Shown: one piece after another, positions 21,159-33,400 of the stretch | How the letters are laid out: every line of letters starts with the position of its first letter | Numbering within the stretch: position 1 is the stretch's first letter | Assembly (NCBI RefSeq): GCF_001642475.1 | Contig: NW_019174101.1 | Location: forward strand, 1-46,817 | DNA from: Fonsecaea monophora | Lineage: Eukaryota; Ascomycota; Eurotiomycetes; Chaetothyriales; Herpotrichiellaceae | Direction of reading: 5' to 3' | DNA: 46,817 nt | The notes under the pieces: model-generated | The model's database searches: none | What the model saw: the letters and a program-made list of their open reading frames with translations, nothing else | Told to the model about the DNA's origin: nothing | Translations under genes and position numbers: made by a program

Positions 21159-22991
21159 ATGCCTACTTCTACAGCCACAGCGTCTAACACCAGTTCTCGG
21201 AGGACTCCTGGGCAGGTCCAGAAGCCTTCCGAAAATGCTCAGATTCCACCACCACCACCATCGCCGGACCACGCCGGACCCCGAGCAGATGAACCGGCTC
21301 CAAAAAGGCCTAAGCGGACACTCAAGCTTACTGCCTCTCAACGGGAGAGGAAAAGAGCCATCGACCGCGAGGCGCAACGAAGCATCCGCTTGAAAACCAA
21401 AAATTATATTGCCCATCTCGAGAACTTGGTCCGAATTATGGAGAATGGGGCGCCGTCGGCAAGCCACGGCGAGAGCGGTGAGCAGCCCCTTGGACAGGCC
21501 AAACCTGAGGAAGGGCAAGAAAGACTCAGATCGCTATTGTCTCAGTTGAGGCAGAGCGAGGATGAGGTTAGACGACTAAGGGAGATGGTCAATGGGGTCC
21601 AGAAGCTGGTGGCGACGGCTCTGAATCCAGGCGAAGGCCTGGTCGCACAACAACTCACCGGTGCTAAGGCTTCCGACAGCCAACAACCCACATTCATGGC
21701 GACGCCCCTTCAAGGTGTGGTCCATGATCACCTCGAGAACAGCGCCTCCGTTTACTCACATAGTTCGGATTCATCCTCGCCAGTGGTTGAACTTGGGTAC
21801 CAGCCTTTTGATCACCCGAAATTTGCCGAGGCACCTGTGCCCAACTACACCGCCAAGGCAGCAGGTCTTCGAGCCATCCCTCCGCACCACGCAGATCGAC
21901 TTGACAGTCTTGGAAGGTTAGTTCCTCCTGGCACCATACTGGAACGGCCGACTTCAGAGCCCTTCGACATTCTGAAGGACAGGGTCGAAGGTGAATTGTT
22001 CCTTCTCTCGGAACGGGAAATCAATCGGGTCTTGGGAGGCGGTCACCAATCCTTCGCGAACCAGAATCTTGACGAAGACATCGCCGTCCGGGCAGTATTA
22101 CATGGTTGGCGCGATGTGCAGGACCTGTATCTTCTGGACAGAGGCTGGCAGGCACTCAAGAGCATTGACCAATTCATCTTCCACGAATGTGGCGTTGTAG
22201 AGAGAATCGCCATTCTCCACATGATGCGACTGAAGCTGCTCCATCAGAGCAACATGTATCCGCAGTTTCTGGCTCCGCTGCCGCCATTCTTCCAGAGAGG
22301 ATCGACCGAAGACCCGGATATCTTGGAGAAGACGCCCATCATCGAACATTTTGTTTGGCCCGGTCTACGAGTTGGTCTGTGCAATAATAAGAGGAGGTAT
22401 ATCAACAACAAGTTCTCGGATTCTTTCAGACGATCACTAAAATTTCTATGGCCATACAAAGTATCGGATGTTTATGAGAGAGATCCTGTCACCCAGCTAT
22501 ATACAGTCATGCCGGAATTCAAACGCCGCGAATGGGATCTCCGTGTGTGGACGATGAGAAGGGATTTCTTTGCAGATGCAAGTGAACTGGTAGGCGCGAT
22601 ACCGATGTATGAGGCGCCATTAGATCGACCCCTGATCCCAGCCGCACCAGCACCTATGCAACCAGGCTGGTTTGCAGGACCTGCGTCCCGGCGGATGCTT
22701 CAGAAAGCACCTGTTGGGGAAACGAGCAAGCAACAAGCCACTGAGCCGCAGATGGAGTCGGCGCATGTACCTGTCCATGCTCACTCATCTCACCACATCG
22801 GCGGCCTGTCATCAGTCACGACAACGACCAACATACCTGTGGCGCAGATTCCACATGCCGCAGAGGTTGAAGCTTGGCTAGGAGATCCTGATATGGTGCC
22901 GCAGTATTGGAATATGGGGCAGGACATGAATGGGAACTTTGAGGCTGTGTCTCCTCAGTGGCCAACCGTTCCACGAGGATTCGGAAATTGA
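21159..22991 (+). CDS. bZIP transcription factor with DUF3425 domain
   Basis: Intronless, 610 residues. A Pro-rich N-terminus and a basic nuclear-localisation stretch (APKRPKRTLK) lead to the basic region at about 58-77 (QRERKRAIDREAQRSIRLK) and a short zipper (YIAHLENLVRIM), then a further coiled segment (LRSLLSQLRQSEDEVRRLREM). The C-terminal half has the DUF3425 pattern: HFVWPGLRVGLCNN near residue 395, then FLWPYKVSDVYERDP and FKRREWDLRVWTMRRDFF. This architecture is common in Pezizomycotina regulators of development or secondary metabolism; the target genes are unknown. The invariant bZIP Asn is Asp69 here, which I believe is usual for the DUF3425 group. The chosen start is the first ATG in the frame; upstream codons are open but lack ATG. 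Confidence 0.88.
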   Translation: MPTSTATASNTSSRRTPGQVQKPSENAQIPPPPPSPDHAGPRADEPAPKRPKRTLKLTASQRERKRAIDREAQRSIRLKTKNYIAHLENLVRIMENGAPSASHGESGEQPLGQAKPEEGQERLRSLLSQLRQSEDEVRRLREMVNGVQKLVATALNPGEGLVAQQLTGAKASDSQQPTFMATPLQGVVHDHLENSASVYSHSSDSSSPVVELGYQPFDHPKFAEAPVPNYTAKAAGLRAIPPHHADRLDSLGRLVPPGTILERPTSEPFDILKDRVEGELFLLSEREINRVLGGGHQSFANQNLDEDIAVRAVLHGWRDVQDLYLLDRGWQALKSIDQFIFHECGVVERIAILHMMRLKLLHQSNMYPQFLAPLPPFFQRGSTEDPDILEKTPIIEHFVWPGLRVGLCNNKRRYINNKFSDSFRRSLKFLWPYKVSDVYERDPVTQLYTVMPEFKRREWDLRVWTMRRDFFADASELVGAIPMYEAPLDRPLIPAAPAPMQPGWFAGPASRRMLQKAPVGETSKQQATEPQMESAHVPVHAHSSHHIGGLSSVTTTTNIPVAQIPHAAEVEAWLGDPDMVPQYWNMGQDMNGNFEAVSPQWPTVPRGFGN

Positions 22992-23863
22992 GATGGATAA
23001 TGAAATGGGCGGTCTTCTAGGATTGAATTGATCTGGTTGTCGATGACGTCCACATCATATTGAATGTATTGGTATCTGGTTCAAGATCTTGAGTGCCTTT
23101 TGGTAAAGAAGTGCGGCGTTTCTAAGCGTATGGCCGGGAGATATCTCGGGATTCTAATAGAGTGTCGTGGGTTCTTTTTTTTTTCGCCTCGAGCCTGGCC
23201 CTGGGGTTCCGCACGTCGCCGAACAAACACAAGGTGCCTGGGGCTACAAGATTGTCGTGTGTTGGTGCCACCACATCAGTTGCTACAAGTTGCTTGTATG
23301 TAGAGAGCTTCAGATATGACGCAAATCACGTGTCCCGGCTTGGTAAGTCGTCACTCGTCAATCACATGCGCCGCACCCGTGCAGCCCACGCATCCATCAT
23401 CGAACCATCGAACCATCGAACCATCGCATCCAAGCGCATGCAACCAGCTGACAAAACTTATCCACGTCCATCCCGCTTTGGCTCTTCATATATCCAAGTA
23501 CCTCGTTACCTGAGCAGATGCTGTCGCTCAATTCGCCCAAGCCTTTCTCATGCGACCCTTTACCGTTTTCTGCAGCTTAGAAGCTTCGTCCGGTCAACAG
23601 CGTCATTGAATGCCGTGCTTCCTTTGTTGCCAAACCTCGATTCATCCATTGCCTTGATCGTGTCGGTACGGGTTCCTCAGTTGAACCACATTCGATCAGA
23701 GGATCCATCCCCGTTGTCTATTGTCTCTTCCGGCAATCATATCAGAAAGAGGCAGCCCCCCTCCTCTCCCGCAATCTAGGTCGAAGACATTAAACCCCCC
23801 TCCGGCCAATCCGGTTCACAGGTGGCCGATCCAATTTTTTTTTTTTAATGTTAATCATCTGTC
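22992..23863. other. Intergenic, promoter of the 1115-residue gene
   Basis: Contains the 3' end of the bZIP gene and a TC-rich promoter/leader for the next gene, with T-runs at 23175-23184 and 23836-23846. A 205-codon open frame (23162-23779) starts with GTG and has no ATG-initiated core I can defend. A small CGAACCAT tandem and an overlapping upstream ORF are listed separately. Confidence 0.5.
23401..23424. repeat. Short tandem (CGAACCAT)3
   Basis: Three perfect 8-base units in the upstream region of the next gene, preceded and followed by partial units. Simple repeat, no known role. Confidence 0.6.
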
Positions 23864-23919
23864 ATGAATTTGCTCACGCGCAAAACTTCGAGCAAATCGC
23901 TCTCGGAAAAGGAGAATAG
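23848..23919 (+). promoter_or_regulatory. Overlapping upstream ORF
   Basis: An ATG sixteen bases before the main ATG opens a 23-codon frame that ends with TAG inside the first exon of the 1115-residue gene. Its context is poor (T at -3), while the main ATG has G at -3, so leaky scanning would favour the main start. Its effect depends on where transcription begins. Confidence 0.4.
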
Positions 23920-26900
23920 AGGCAGAGGCTCGACGGGCCAGGATGCTGGCGCAGCGGAGCGCATTGCAGACGACAGCAAGCCATCCTTCTTCCACCGCCT
24001 GAGCAGGAAGAGCAGCCGGTCCAGAGAACGGGAGACGCACAGTAGTCAGAATGAGACCACGTCAACCCCGCATCCGAGCGAGGTGAGTATGATTTGACAC
24101 ATTGCAACTACTTCTCTTCGTCTGGCAGTATACCTCGCTGCACACATGTGCGTCGATACTGACTCCGGGGGCGCTTGCAGGCGAGCCATGAGCGAGAGGC
24201 AGCGACTGCGAACGCGCATAATAAAATCGTTTCTCCTAAAGTCGCCGAAGTCCATCCAGAGCTTGCTCACGCCGACACCAAAGGGAAGCATTCTATTCAC
24301 GTCGACCCTTCACCCCACACGGAGAAAACTGAGACTCTCCAGTCTCTTGACCCAGCCGCGAAGGAGAAGGCTCCCTCACTACCCAGAAGCAATTCCGAGA
24401 GGCTGCAAACAGGTACTGAAGCAGGTGAGTTCCTCGTGTCTTGAGCAATGCCGACATCAGCCTAATTTTGATGCTATAGACGATCAGCCCAAGACTAAGC
24501 GCCGTCCGGGAGGCTTGACTAAGGAAGACGTCGAGCATCTCTTCTCTGGAGCTCCCCAATTTATCCTCGAGAAGGGTCGGAGAGGCCGCTACTTTCCCCA
24601 ATCATTTTTCCCATGGAATAATGACCTAGAGATATCCGATCTACAAGACCGGAGATATATCAAGCACGAAAGCTTCGCGCTCGCAACGCTACACGCCCAC
24701 TTACCTATTCCCGACGAAGTCAATTGGAGACCGGGAATGGCGGCCCCCACAAAGAAGCAGGGGCTCGAACTGGGGAAGCGACCAATGTTTGAACTCGGAA
24801 TCTTTGAGCGACCGAACATGCTAGGCATCGAAGGTCGAGAGCCGGGCTCAGTAGGCATGCGATATTTCCTCGAAAGACCGGTTGCGGATGGCATGACGGA
24901 CGAAAGGATCAAGGAGCATGGCAAGGACGTCGAGATTGACCTGGCCATCGCAAATGCCCCGGCGCTCGAGGCTTTCAAGATGCTCGCTCTAGGGAAAGAC
25001 AATGAGGAGCTGAATGCCAAAATCGGCAAGCATGCGCCCACTCAGGAACGAACCAGATTGATCAACGAAGGTCCTCGCGCCTGGAAAGCCGTAGGTGTCC
25101 GGGATATCAGCATGGAAGTCCTGGCCGAGAGGATGCACCGAGTGGGCGACTTGCGCGACCATGTTCTCAATGCCGGCTGGCGGACCACCGTCCTAAACCA
25201 CATTGACGCCCCGTCTCTCTATTCCCATCTCTTCAACGAGCTTCTCTACCCACCTCACCGAGTGCCGTCGGATGCCAAAAACGGGAAGACATCCCTGAAG
25301 ATCCAGATTGAAGCACTGGTCAAAGTTCTGACCACGCCTGGCGCCTGGCTCGATCTGAGCATCCCGGAGTCGCGGTTGAGGTTCGGGAAAATCCTACATA
25401 GCCGGACGACTCGACACGATCACGATACAGGTCTTCTGGTCATTGACCCGGAGCGGAAGTGGCTGCTCATCCAGCTCCTCCTGTCTGTCGAACTGGTCAT
25501 TCGCCTCGATGCGGCCCTGAGACTAGGCGTGGCACTCCATGCGGAAAACTTCGAGATCAGCAGCGAAGAAATTCACCATTTCAATAAGCTACGCAACCTC
25601 AAGGTCGATTGGGACCTTGTGGCCGCCCGGCGATTTCTGTTCCTATCCTATGTCAAGAAAATTGAAAAGAGAGACTCAGCTCCCGTAACGCCGGTCCATT
25701 CATTGGAGCGACCTTCGACTCTCAGGCAGAAGTCTTCGGGCGACCACCGCCACTCCTTGTTTGGCGATCTCAGACACAAGATGGGGTTGGACAAATCGGA
25801 TGCCGAACCACACGTTGTGCTTGATGTCTGCGACGTGGCCATAATGGCTCGACAACCGGCGGTAATGGTGGACGGCCTCTTCCGCTTCGCCACCAACATT
25901 GGATGGCCGCGAAGTGAGCAGCTGCACGACTCCCTGAAGCAGAAGCTGTGTACGGCGTCGGTGGAAGAGAGGGAGAAGATGCTGATGGATGCGATCGTCT
26001 GCCCTGATGACAACACCGCCACGACTAGCCCGGTCAGCCTGACGCCTCCGCTCCAGAGGTTCAATGTCGATCTACATCCCGCTACACCCACCACCATCGG
26101 CGGCTGGCTCTCACACAGCTGGCTCTCGGGTCTCATCCTCCCGGGCACCTCGATCTGTGACATCCTGATGTCAACGGTCCTCGAGAACGACCCTGACCCA
26201 CGGACTCTCCAGCATCTTGGCTCTGCCCGCCTACCGCTGCGAGCTTCGGGGTTCATCCTTGACGGATCTTCCTGGTGGTCCAAATCCTGTATCGTGGGGC
26301 GGGTCATGGCACCGACAAAAGGGGGTATGGAGTCGATGGGTTGGATTCACACACCCAAGTTCGTGCCCTTGGTCGAAAACACCCGCGAGCCGGTGGGCAA
26401 CCGCTGGGTGAAGATCAAAACCTTTCCTGTGCCCACGACTCGCGACCGGCCGAGGATTTTCGACGGTGACAGATTGGCCGAGGATTCGACTCCGCTGGGT
26501 AAGGGGAAAGGAGGGATCATGGGCACCGAGTTCAGTATGGTAACTGACCACGTCTTGGATGACGGAAGCATGCCCGAAGTCACCGTCAAGGACATCAAGG
26601 TGCATTTATCCAACTCGGACCTAACCCTCGCATCTGCGGAACACCCATTGTCCGCATGGGCTCAGTTCGAACTTATCCTCGCACCATCTACAACCCCGAC
26701 TCCATCCCATCTATCATCGGGAGAGACGCTCACTAGCGAGACAGCTCGGCTCCAGATTCGCTACGGCCTCGATCGCGCCGTGTACTTTGTGACCTCCCAC
26801 CCATGCCGCCTGCCTCACGGCCATGCCACATTCAAGCCCGGCTCACTGGATGCGCATTACGAACAACAACACCCCAAACACATAAGAGGCGTGGCGGAAC

Positions 26901-27364
26901 ACATCCCTGCGCATCCACTGCACAAGACATACGCCTACGTGACCAAAACACTGGCCGAGATTGTGCAGAATCCGGACCTGGATCCCCCGAATCCAACGAG
27001 GATGGGCGATGAAGGGGTCTGGATCATCGATGCGCGAAGTCATGGCCAGTCGCCACAAAGTTCACAGACCTCCCTACATGGCGAGACACCTACACCGTCT
27101 TCAACGCCGACGCCAGCGGCAGCTGAGGGAGCAACCCATGGCGTCACAAGTCCCAAAGTGCACCTTGACTATCTCCAGCGCTATCTCCACGGAAGCACCG
27201 ACCCGCAACTGTGGAAAAAGGACATCCTCGTACGGGCGTGGTGTGCCGAAAAGGGTCGCAACGCCATCGTGGCCCGAGTCGGACGCACATGCCTGTCCTG
27301 TGCGATCCGCGAGGCCAAGGCGCTCGAGATCTCGGTCATTATCAGGGTCGGAATCAAGGAGTGA
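23864..27364 (+). CDS. Large conserved-looking protein of unknown function
   Basis: Three exons, 23864-24082, 24181-24424 and 24480-27364, with introns of 98 and 55 bases; the joined frame is 1115 residues. The N-terminus (about 1-165) is basic, Ser-rich and low complexity (FHRLSRKSSRSRERE). A long ordered-looking region follows: FSGAPQFILEKGRRGRYFPQ, PIPDEVNWRP, a helical stretch DPERKWLLIQLLLSVELVIR and WLSHSWLSGLILPGTSI. The last 40 residues (WKKDILVRAWCAEKGRNAI) look conserved in style. I see no signal peptide or clear membrane helix, and no catalytic motif I know. Splicing is favoured because an unspliced start at 24146 would discard the first ATG with good context and because all three phases close. 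I recall similar proteins only as hypothetical in filamentous ascomycetes. Confidence 0.8.
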
Positions 27365-28282
27365 TTTTCCAGCGGAGTTTAGCACGGAGGTCTAACGAAG
27401 TGGCCGGTCAACCGGGGAGGGGGGGGGGGTTCCTCGCTGGCCGCTGGTTTTGACATTCAGCTCGCAACATTTGGATATGCCAACCGGCGGGTTTGGGCAG
27501 TCGGACACAAATCAGGAACATGGATGCTCGGGCACGCAATGGGTATGCGCAAAGGGGGAAACCTCATTTCACCAATGCGGTCAGATCAGATCGGTCATGG
27601 GACTCACAGATGGAGCGAGGCCCTTCATCCTCATCCCTTAAGGCACATTCCTAGGGAAGGCAGGGTTTGAAGTGAGTCTTCAAGCATGGCGATGGAAATG
27701 AGACCGGGAGAGTTAGTGAGGGTGTTTAAATCATGAACACGATGTTGACGGCGAGATGGGAGGACGCGTGACGCACCGGGGGGAATTTGCGGGACTATTT
27801 AATCGACCAACTGCACGTCATATCACGAGACGAGCTTGAGATGCTGGGATGATCTGGGACGACCTGGCACGCCTTGGACAAGATGAAAGGAAGTGACACA
27901 TGGAAGCTCTGAAAGGAATGGACATATGGGATGGGATGGGATGAGATATGTGAGATGTGTCAAATATATGACTCTGAGAGAGATAGAGAGCGTGATTGAG
28001 ATGAATCAATGGACTCTACAAGCAAGGACAAAGATAGAGACAGACATTCTGCACCGAAGCACGAGAGGTCTCTTGGTAGTGAGTCACGGTTCATATATCA
28101 TGGACTATGTATGGATCGATCTCTCCGTCCATACATATAGTGAGCTAGCTATCTCTCAATCTCTCAATCTCTCTATGCCTTTGTTCGTCACCATTTCCCC
28201 CAGGGCGAGAGAACGAGGGTACAAGGACGGGTTTGCGAAATGATATCGACATGATGTGTGTCTAACGTATTCATCGTCATGC

Positions 28283-28303
28283 GAGAGAGAGAGAGAGAGA
28301 GAG

Positions 28304-28340
<37 letters not shown>
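28283..28340. repeat. Compound microsatellite (GA)12(GT)17
   Basis: Twelve GA units pass directly into seventeen GT units, followed by ATATA and GAGAGAG. It is a perfect compound dinucleotide tract and likely length-variable between strains. Confidence 0.9.
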
Positions 28341-28345
<5 letters not shown>

Positions 28346-28359
28346 AGAGAGAGTACCTA

Positions 28360-28392
28360 CTGTAACCTGTAACCTGTAGCCTGTATCCTGTC
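28360..28392. repeat. 7-base tandem CTGTAAC, decaying
   Basis: Four and a half units: two CTGTAAC, then CTGTAGC, CTGTATC and a partial CTGTC. It lies 20 bases beyond the compound microsatellite and probably arose by slippage. Confidence 0.75.
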
Positions 28393-30376
28393 CATTCGCA
28401 TCGATTCGTCACTCTGTTCACACAGGCAAGAAGAGATAACAGGAAGAATAGATCACGGGAGAACAGAGATAGGAAGTGTGTTGCACGCATGCGCTCTTCT
28501 GTCGCTCACTCCCTTCCTCGCTGAAGGACGCGGTGCTCTCAATGGAAAGCGTTTTGCGTGATAGGAGGAGACCAACCGGGAATGACAATGTCTGGTCGGC
28601 GCGAGAGGCCCTACTACTTCAAGACTGCCAACTCCCAGTGGGCGAGGCATTGTCGAGAAGCCCTCGAGAGCAATACCACCTTGATTCATCTTCTTTTGTT
28701 TGTCCTCTTCAAAGGCCGAGTCCGAGTCAAACAACCCCCAACACTTTCTGCAGGGGAGGGCAAAAGTTATGCAGAAATGAACATGTGCCACCAAAGGGTC
28801 CCATGGTATTTCGGCAACAGGCCAGAGTCTCCGAAGAATGCATGTGAACAGGGGCTCTCGGTGGTCACGCATCAGCACCCCGACATCGAGGGTTCATGGG
28901 AGAGGTCGACCTGGCGGGGTGGGCTGCGAGATTGCATCCGCCACGTACATCGCCAAAGCGCATCAACACCGTCCCTTGGAATCCAATGGGAAAGGGGTTG
29001 TGTGGGCTTCCTGAAGTTTGTTGCGAGTGCTCTGCTTGGTGTTGCCTGATGGCGCAGAAGGACAGCAGATCGCACCGCTCATAGTTACGACCTCAATGAC
29101 GATAGACGTCCTTAGTTCCTCCAATCCGACCTGACCTTCTCTTATCATGTGCACCGCAAATTCAGTCCACGAACGCTCCCTGGTGTTCCGCCAGTGGATG
29201 TTGACGTCAGTAACATCCTTGCCCACAGCAATCCACGAAAGCATGAAGAAGAGAGCTGAGCCCGCGAGAGAGTGCGACTGGGAGCAATGGAGGTTGGAGA
29301 GATTGATGGATCCAAGGACGGTGACCGGCGACGCCGACCCAGCTTCCTGGTTCAGGGAGACCCTGGAGTCAAAAGTTTCACCGCAACACACTGAAAGGAT
29401 GTTTGTGAAGTCAATGCAAAGACCTTGCCCGAGTCAAGGTTCAGGTGTCTGTCTTTGATTTGTGGCTTGCGACGTTGTGTGCAACCCCGACTGAAAAGAA
29501 TGTCTCATGAGAGGAAAGCCGAAAATGAGGTCTAGACTCTCTCTCGACAAAGTGATTCAAACAGGCCCAAAGATCACCCCTTCGCCTTTCACGAAAGGGA
29601 CCAACGCTAATGTCACCAAAAAACGCTTCCTCTTGTAAGAGTTTATTTTAGGCTGTCCTTAAAGGCTAAGGTGTGTCGGTCACATTCCAGGTCTCGGAAG
29701 ACTTGTACTCGGTACCTCGTAGATTGTACGATCCTGGACAATTTTTAACACCTAGTTCCCATGTTTCACTTTTGACAGGCAGCTTATCGGAATTATATCC
29801 CTTGGCGCATCCTCCGGGGTAAGCAGGTAGACGAAGAAACTTCGATTGACATTATTGTTCCAGAAGTCGGCTGGGTGCGGAGGCCCAACCTTGCGAGAAA
29901 AACAGTGACGGTGAATGGACACAAGTTGCATAAATTGATGTTCTAGACCAGGAAGATGATCCAAGTTTCTCGATCGCGCGAAATACTTGTAGGCTCGATG
30001 GCAGTCTTGGAAACTACAGGCTCTGAGTGGGATCGCGTCAGAGGTGTTGTGACAGCATCAACCTGTCCCTGATGGTTGGTGAGTTCAACGGGCGTTCGCC
30101 ACGATCGTTAGGGTGGGTGGATTCGTGAGAGGCGGGGTTCGGTGCACTGTAGGGAGGGTGTACGAGGTATCTAGAGAGTAAACAGCTTAGCTTTCCTGGT
30201 AGCTTCGTTCTGTGCTAGCGGTGCGTCTGAAGAGGGGAAGAGGGAGAGAAAAGGAGTGGACTAGAACTTGAACTTTTTTTTTTCTTTCGAGGTGGCCTGT
30301 TATTGGCGTTGAAGCAGTGTGTGTATGCAGCGAGAGGGAGGAGATGAATCCAGAAAGGAGAAGATTTTTGTGATGT

Positions 30377-30447
30377 GATGATGATGATGAGGATGGCGAT
30401 GATCATAACGTTGATAACAAGATGATGGTTGTGGTTGTGGTTGTGGT
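30377..30447. repeat. GAT and GGTTGT simple repeats
   Basis: A (GAT)n stretch near 30377-30390 and three and a half GGTTGT units at 30427-30447 are separated by mixed GAT-rich sequence. Simple-sequence DNA within the gene-poor region. Confidence 0.6.
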
Positions 30448-33400
30448 GAGATCATTGACTGCGGTCTTTTGAGTATTTCGCATAAACTTGTGCGTAGGTC
30501 ACCCGAGTACGCAGGCAGCCAGTGCCTCAATGAGGCCGATCATGGCCCCCCCTTGTTCAATCAGAGCATTTTAAATGTTATTCGGTACACATTCCGACCA
30601 TTAATGCAGAGCGTCGTTGTTACTTGTATGTAGATCATCCTCGCCATCCTCGCCATGGTTAGCACAGTACGAGGCTTGTCCTTCTGCTTCGACATCCCCC
30701 TCCCCTTCTCAAATGCAGACCCCAACCGACCATGGGTGTTTCACAATGAGCCCTCTGCATGCTTGACAAACCCAGTGAGCATCCGCGTTGTGATGACCAG
30801 ATCGAGTCCTCCCAGTTCCCCGTCCACAATCATTGCCACTGGGCGGATGTTTGGGAATCCGCTCTTGACGTCCAATGGCGAAGTACTCGATTGGCTGACA
30901 GTCAATGGTGTCTCTCCTCTCAAATCATACGTCGCTCCCTTAGCAGTCGGTGTGAAATAGTACCGTCCACGTCTTTGGTAAGTCGCGATGGTGATCGACT
31001 CCTTTGATCGCCCTCACCCACCTCTAAGTGGACATCAATAGCGCTGGCTCTAGGGCAAATAGGCAAAGTACCTCGTACAAGTGATGAGCTCCATACCTCG
31101 TGACGACCATTCGGTATTGTGAGCCGATAAGTCCAGATAGAAAATGTCCTCTCAAGTCATCTGTCTGCTGGGAATCCTATCTCGATGACAAAGCTCGACT
31201 GCGTTCCAAGTACCGGGACAAATCCTATAGGAGCTTCGAAATGGCGGCGTCGAGGTGCTATTGTCAAAAACAGATAACGTCTCACCGGTTCGCCCGTCCT
31301 GCGCGGGCATTGTCCCCCGGAGACAAACCGTCTTGGGCACTGCCTTAGATGCCCTTTCAGCCACCCCCCCAACCGAAGAAGAAACCCTTTGACGTGAAAA
31401 GGAAAGAGGAGCACGCGCTAAAGTATCCAAGGACGTGTACAGGGCCTCGAGGTAAAGAAAAGCCCACATACCCTAGCTGCATGGCTCTGCGTGGCTTGTA
31501 ACAATACCAAGTTTTTCAATGCTGTGCTATCCTAGTATACCGATCGGAATGATCGCTTCGCTGTCCAAACCCCATGTCGAGTCTCAGGCATTGCTCATAG
31601 GTAAACACCAGCAGGTCAGGCACAGCATCGGGCGTTGTACTCGGTACCATTCGCAAGCTGGGTCAAGTTTGTTGGGGCGAAATGCAGAGTAGACTTCAAT
31701 GGCCCCCAGTCTCCTTGTGCCAGGGCATGCTGCAACCCAAAGTCGGGCATCAAGGGCAGTCGTTTTCGCTTCTTCATCCCCCCCAGTCGCACTCGTAGGC
31801 AAGGCAGAGACGGATGCAGGAGGCCATTGAAAATCTTTAGTGGGCATGGTGGTCTGATGCCTGGTGCTGCCACCGTCCAACCCACTAAACTCTCTTTTTA
31901 AAAATAGACGGCGAAGATTCAGAGGCCCTTGTTCCTTGACCCACCAGGCCAACAGATCGACAGTCCCCCTAGGGAGAGAGAGAGCCACAGTGTGTCGTCG
32001 CACCTGTCCCTTACTCTCCAGACTGTCAGGGCTCCATGGGAAACCCAAGAACTCTGATACCAGGAGAGGAATGGTCAAGTCATCTTTATCTGCTTTCTCC
32101 AACCCATCTCTTGAATTTCCCAAGCGAGTAGTCAGAGGGAGAGAATGCGACAAAGCGTCGTTCGGGGTTAGACCTTGGCCTCTTCCGCCCACAAGTCAAT
32201 GGTCGATCTCTGTCTTTCTCCTCTTCTGAGCTTTTGGTGTGAAGCCCCAAGTTGGGGATGGATTGGCACCCAGCGATTGCGACTGCTGAGCTGCCAGCTT
32301 TCTTCACTTCACATTGGCTAGTGTCTCTGCAGAATGAGGCGGTCCTGACTGCAAAGATCGACAAGGAGCTGGCATTCATACTCGTAACCCCTGGCTTGGC
32401 CACTCTGCCGAACTCCGAGGCCTGCAGAAGGTGTGTCTAGTACCAGGACTGACTGTGTACGCGGTGGTAAGGGGGTCGACTTCCCACGCTGGGCCTGAGT
32501 ATTTGATCGTCGGTAGAAAAGTCTACCGACCTGCTGTTCAAAACCCACTTGCAATCTCGGGGGAGCTGCCATTGATGCCAAATGTTTTCACTTTGGCATG
32601 ACTAGAGGTCTGCAATTGCCATGATGTGACCCATGCGAAATCAACCACCATGGCGACCACCGGGTGAAGGGGAGAACGGCTTTGCGGAACTTTATGGTGC
32701 CAGCTGGCGGTGACCTCTTCTTTGGTGCCGCCATAGGCTTGAAAAACCACATGGCAAGCTGCAAACAGCGCACAAACCCATTCGTTCTTTGCTCCGAGGA
32801 AATCAAAATTCCCGACGGCTCTTTGAGAGACACTCGCTCATGCTTCATCTGGATCGGAAAAAGACCACGCTTGGAGTTGCCTTCGATTGGTGCATTGCGT
32901 CTTGGACCAGCATGAAGCCCCGAAAATCTTACTCTGTCCTCTCGGAGACTGGACAAAGTCTGTATGCTTCTCTCAGGCATCCAACTTCAGATTTCTTCCT
33001 GCTACGTACTCCAAACTCCCACTTAGGCATGATCAGAGAGGAGGCAAAGGTATCCATTGACGATACCCTGGACTTGATGCATTCCAGGCTGTTTTCCCCA
33101 GAGAGCTCTGCTCTTTCGACTGACTTTGAACTCGCTCTTCTGGCGCCCGTGGAGTCATCATACCTGTAGCTCCGATGGAGGGGGTCGGATGCTGATTTTT
33201 ACCCCTAGAACGCTGTTTCACCCGAGAGCTAGGGACCACCAGGTGCTCGGTCCACGTGGAGAGATGGTCGCCACCTAGACAAGTGTTGTAGAATAATACG
33301 GGAGGAACGGGCGATAGACTTTTGGTTGAGAAAAGTGTGCCGCTAGCCTTCTGGTTGCAGAATGTACAGGGATCTCCAATGTGGACTGTGAGACGCAGTA

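Noticed and set aside
23162..23779. 205-codon frame between bZIP and the unknown gene
   Set aside because: It starts with GTG, lies in a promoter-like TC-rich region and has no recognisable domain.
24146..24479. Unspliced start at 24146 for the large unknown gene
   Set aside because: This reading translates two introns; the ATG at 23864 with two GT-AG introns closes the frame and gives a more natural N-terminus.
28963..29391. 142-codon minus-strand frame
   Set aside because: It begins with GTG, and the opposite strand is open as well; no motif is seen.
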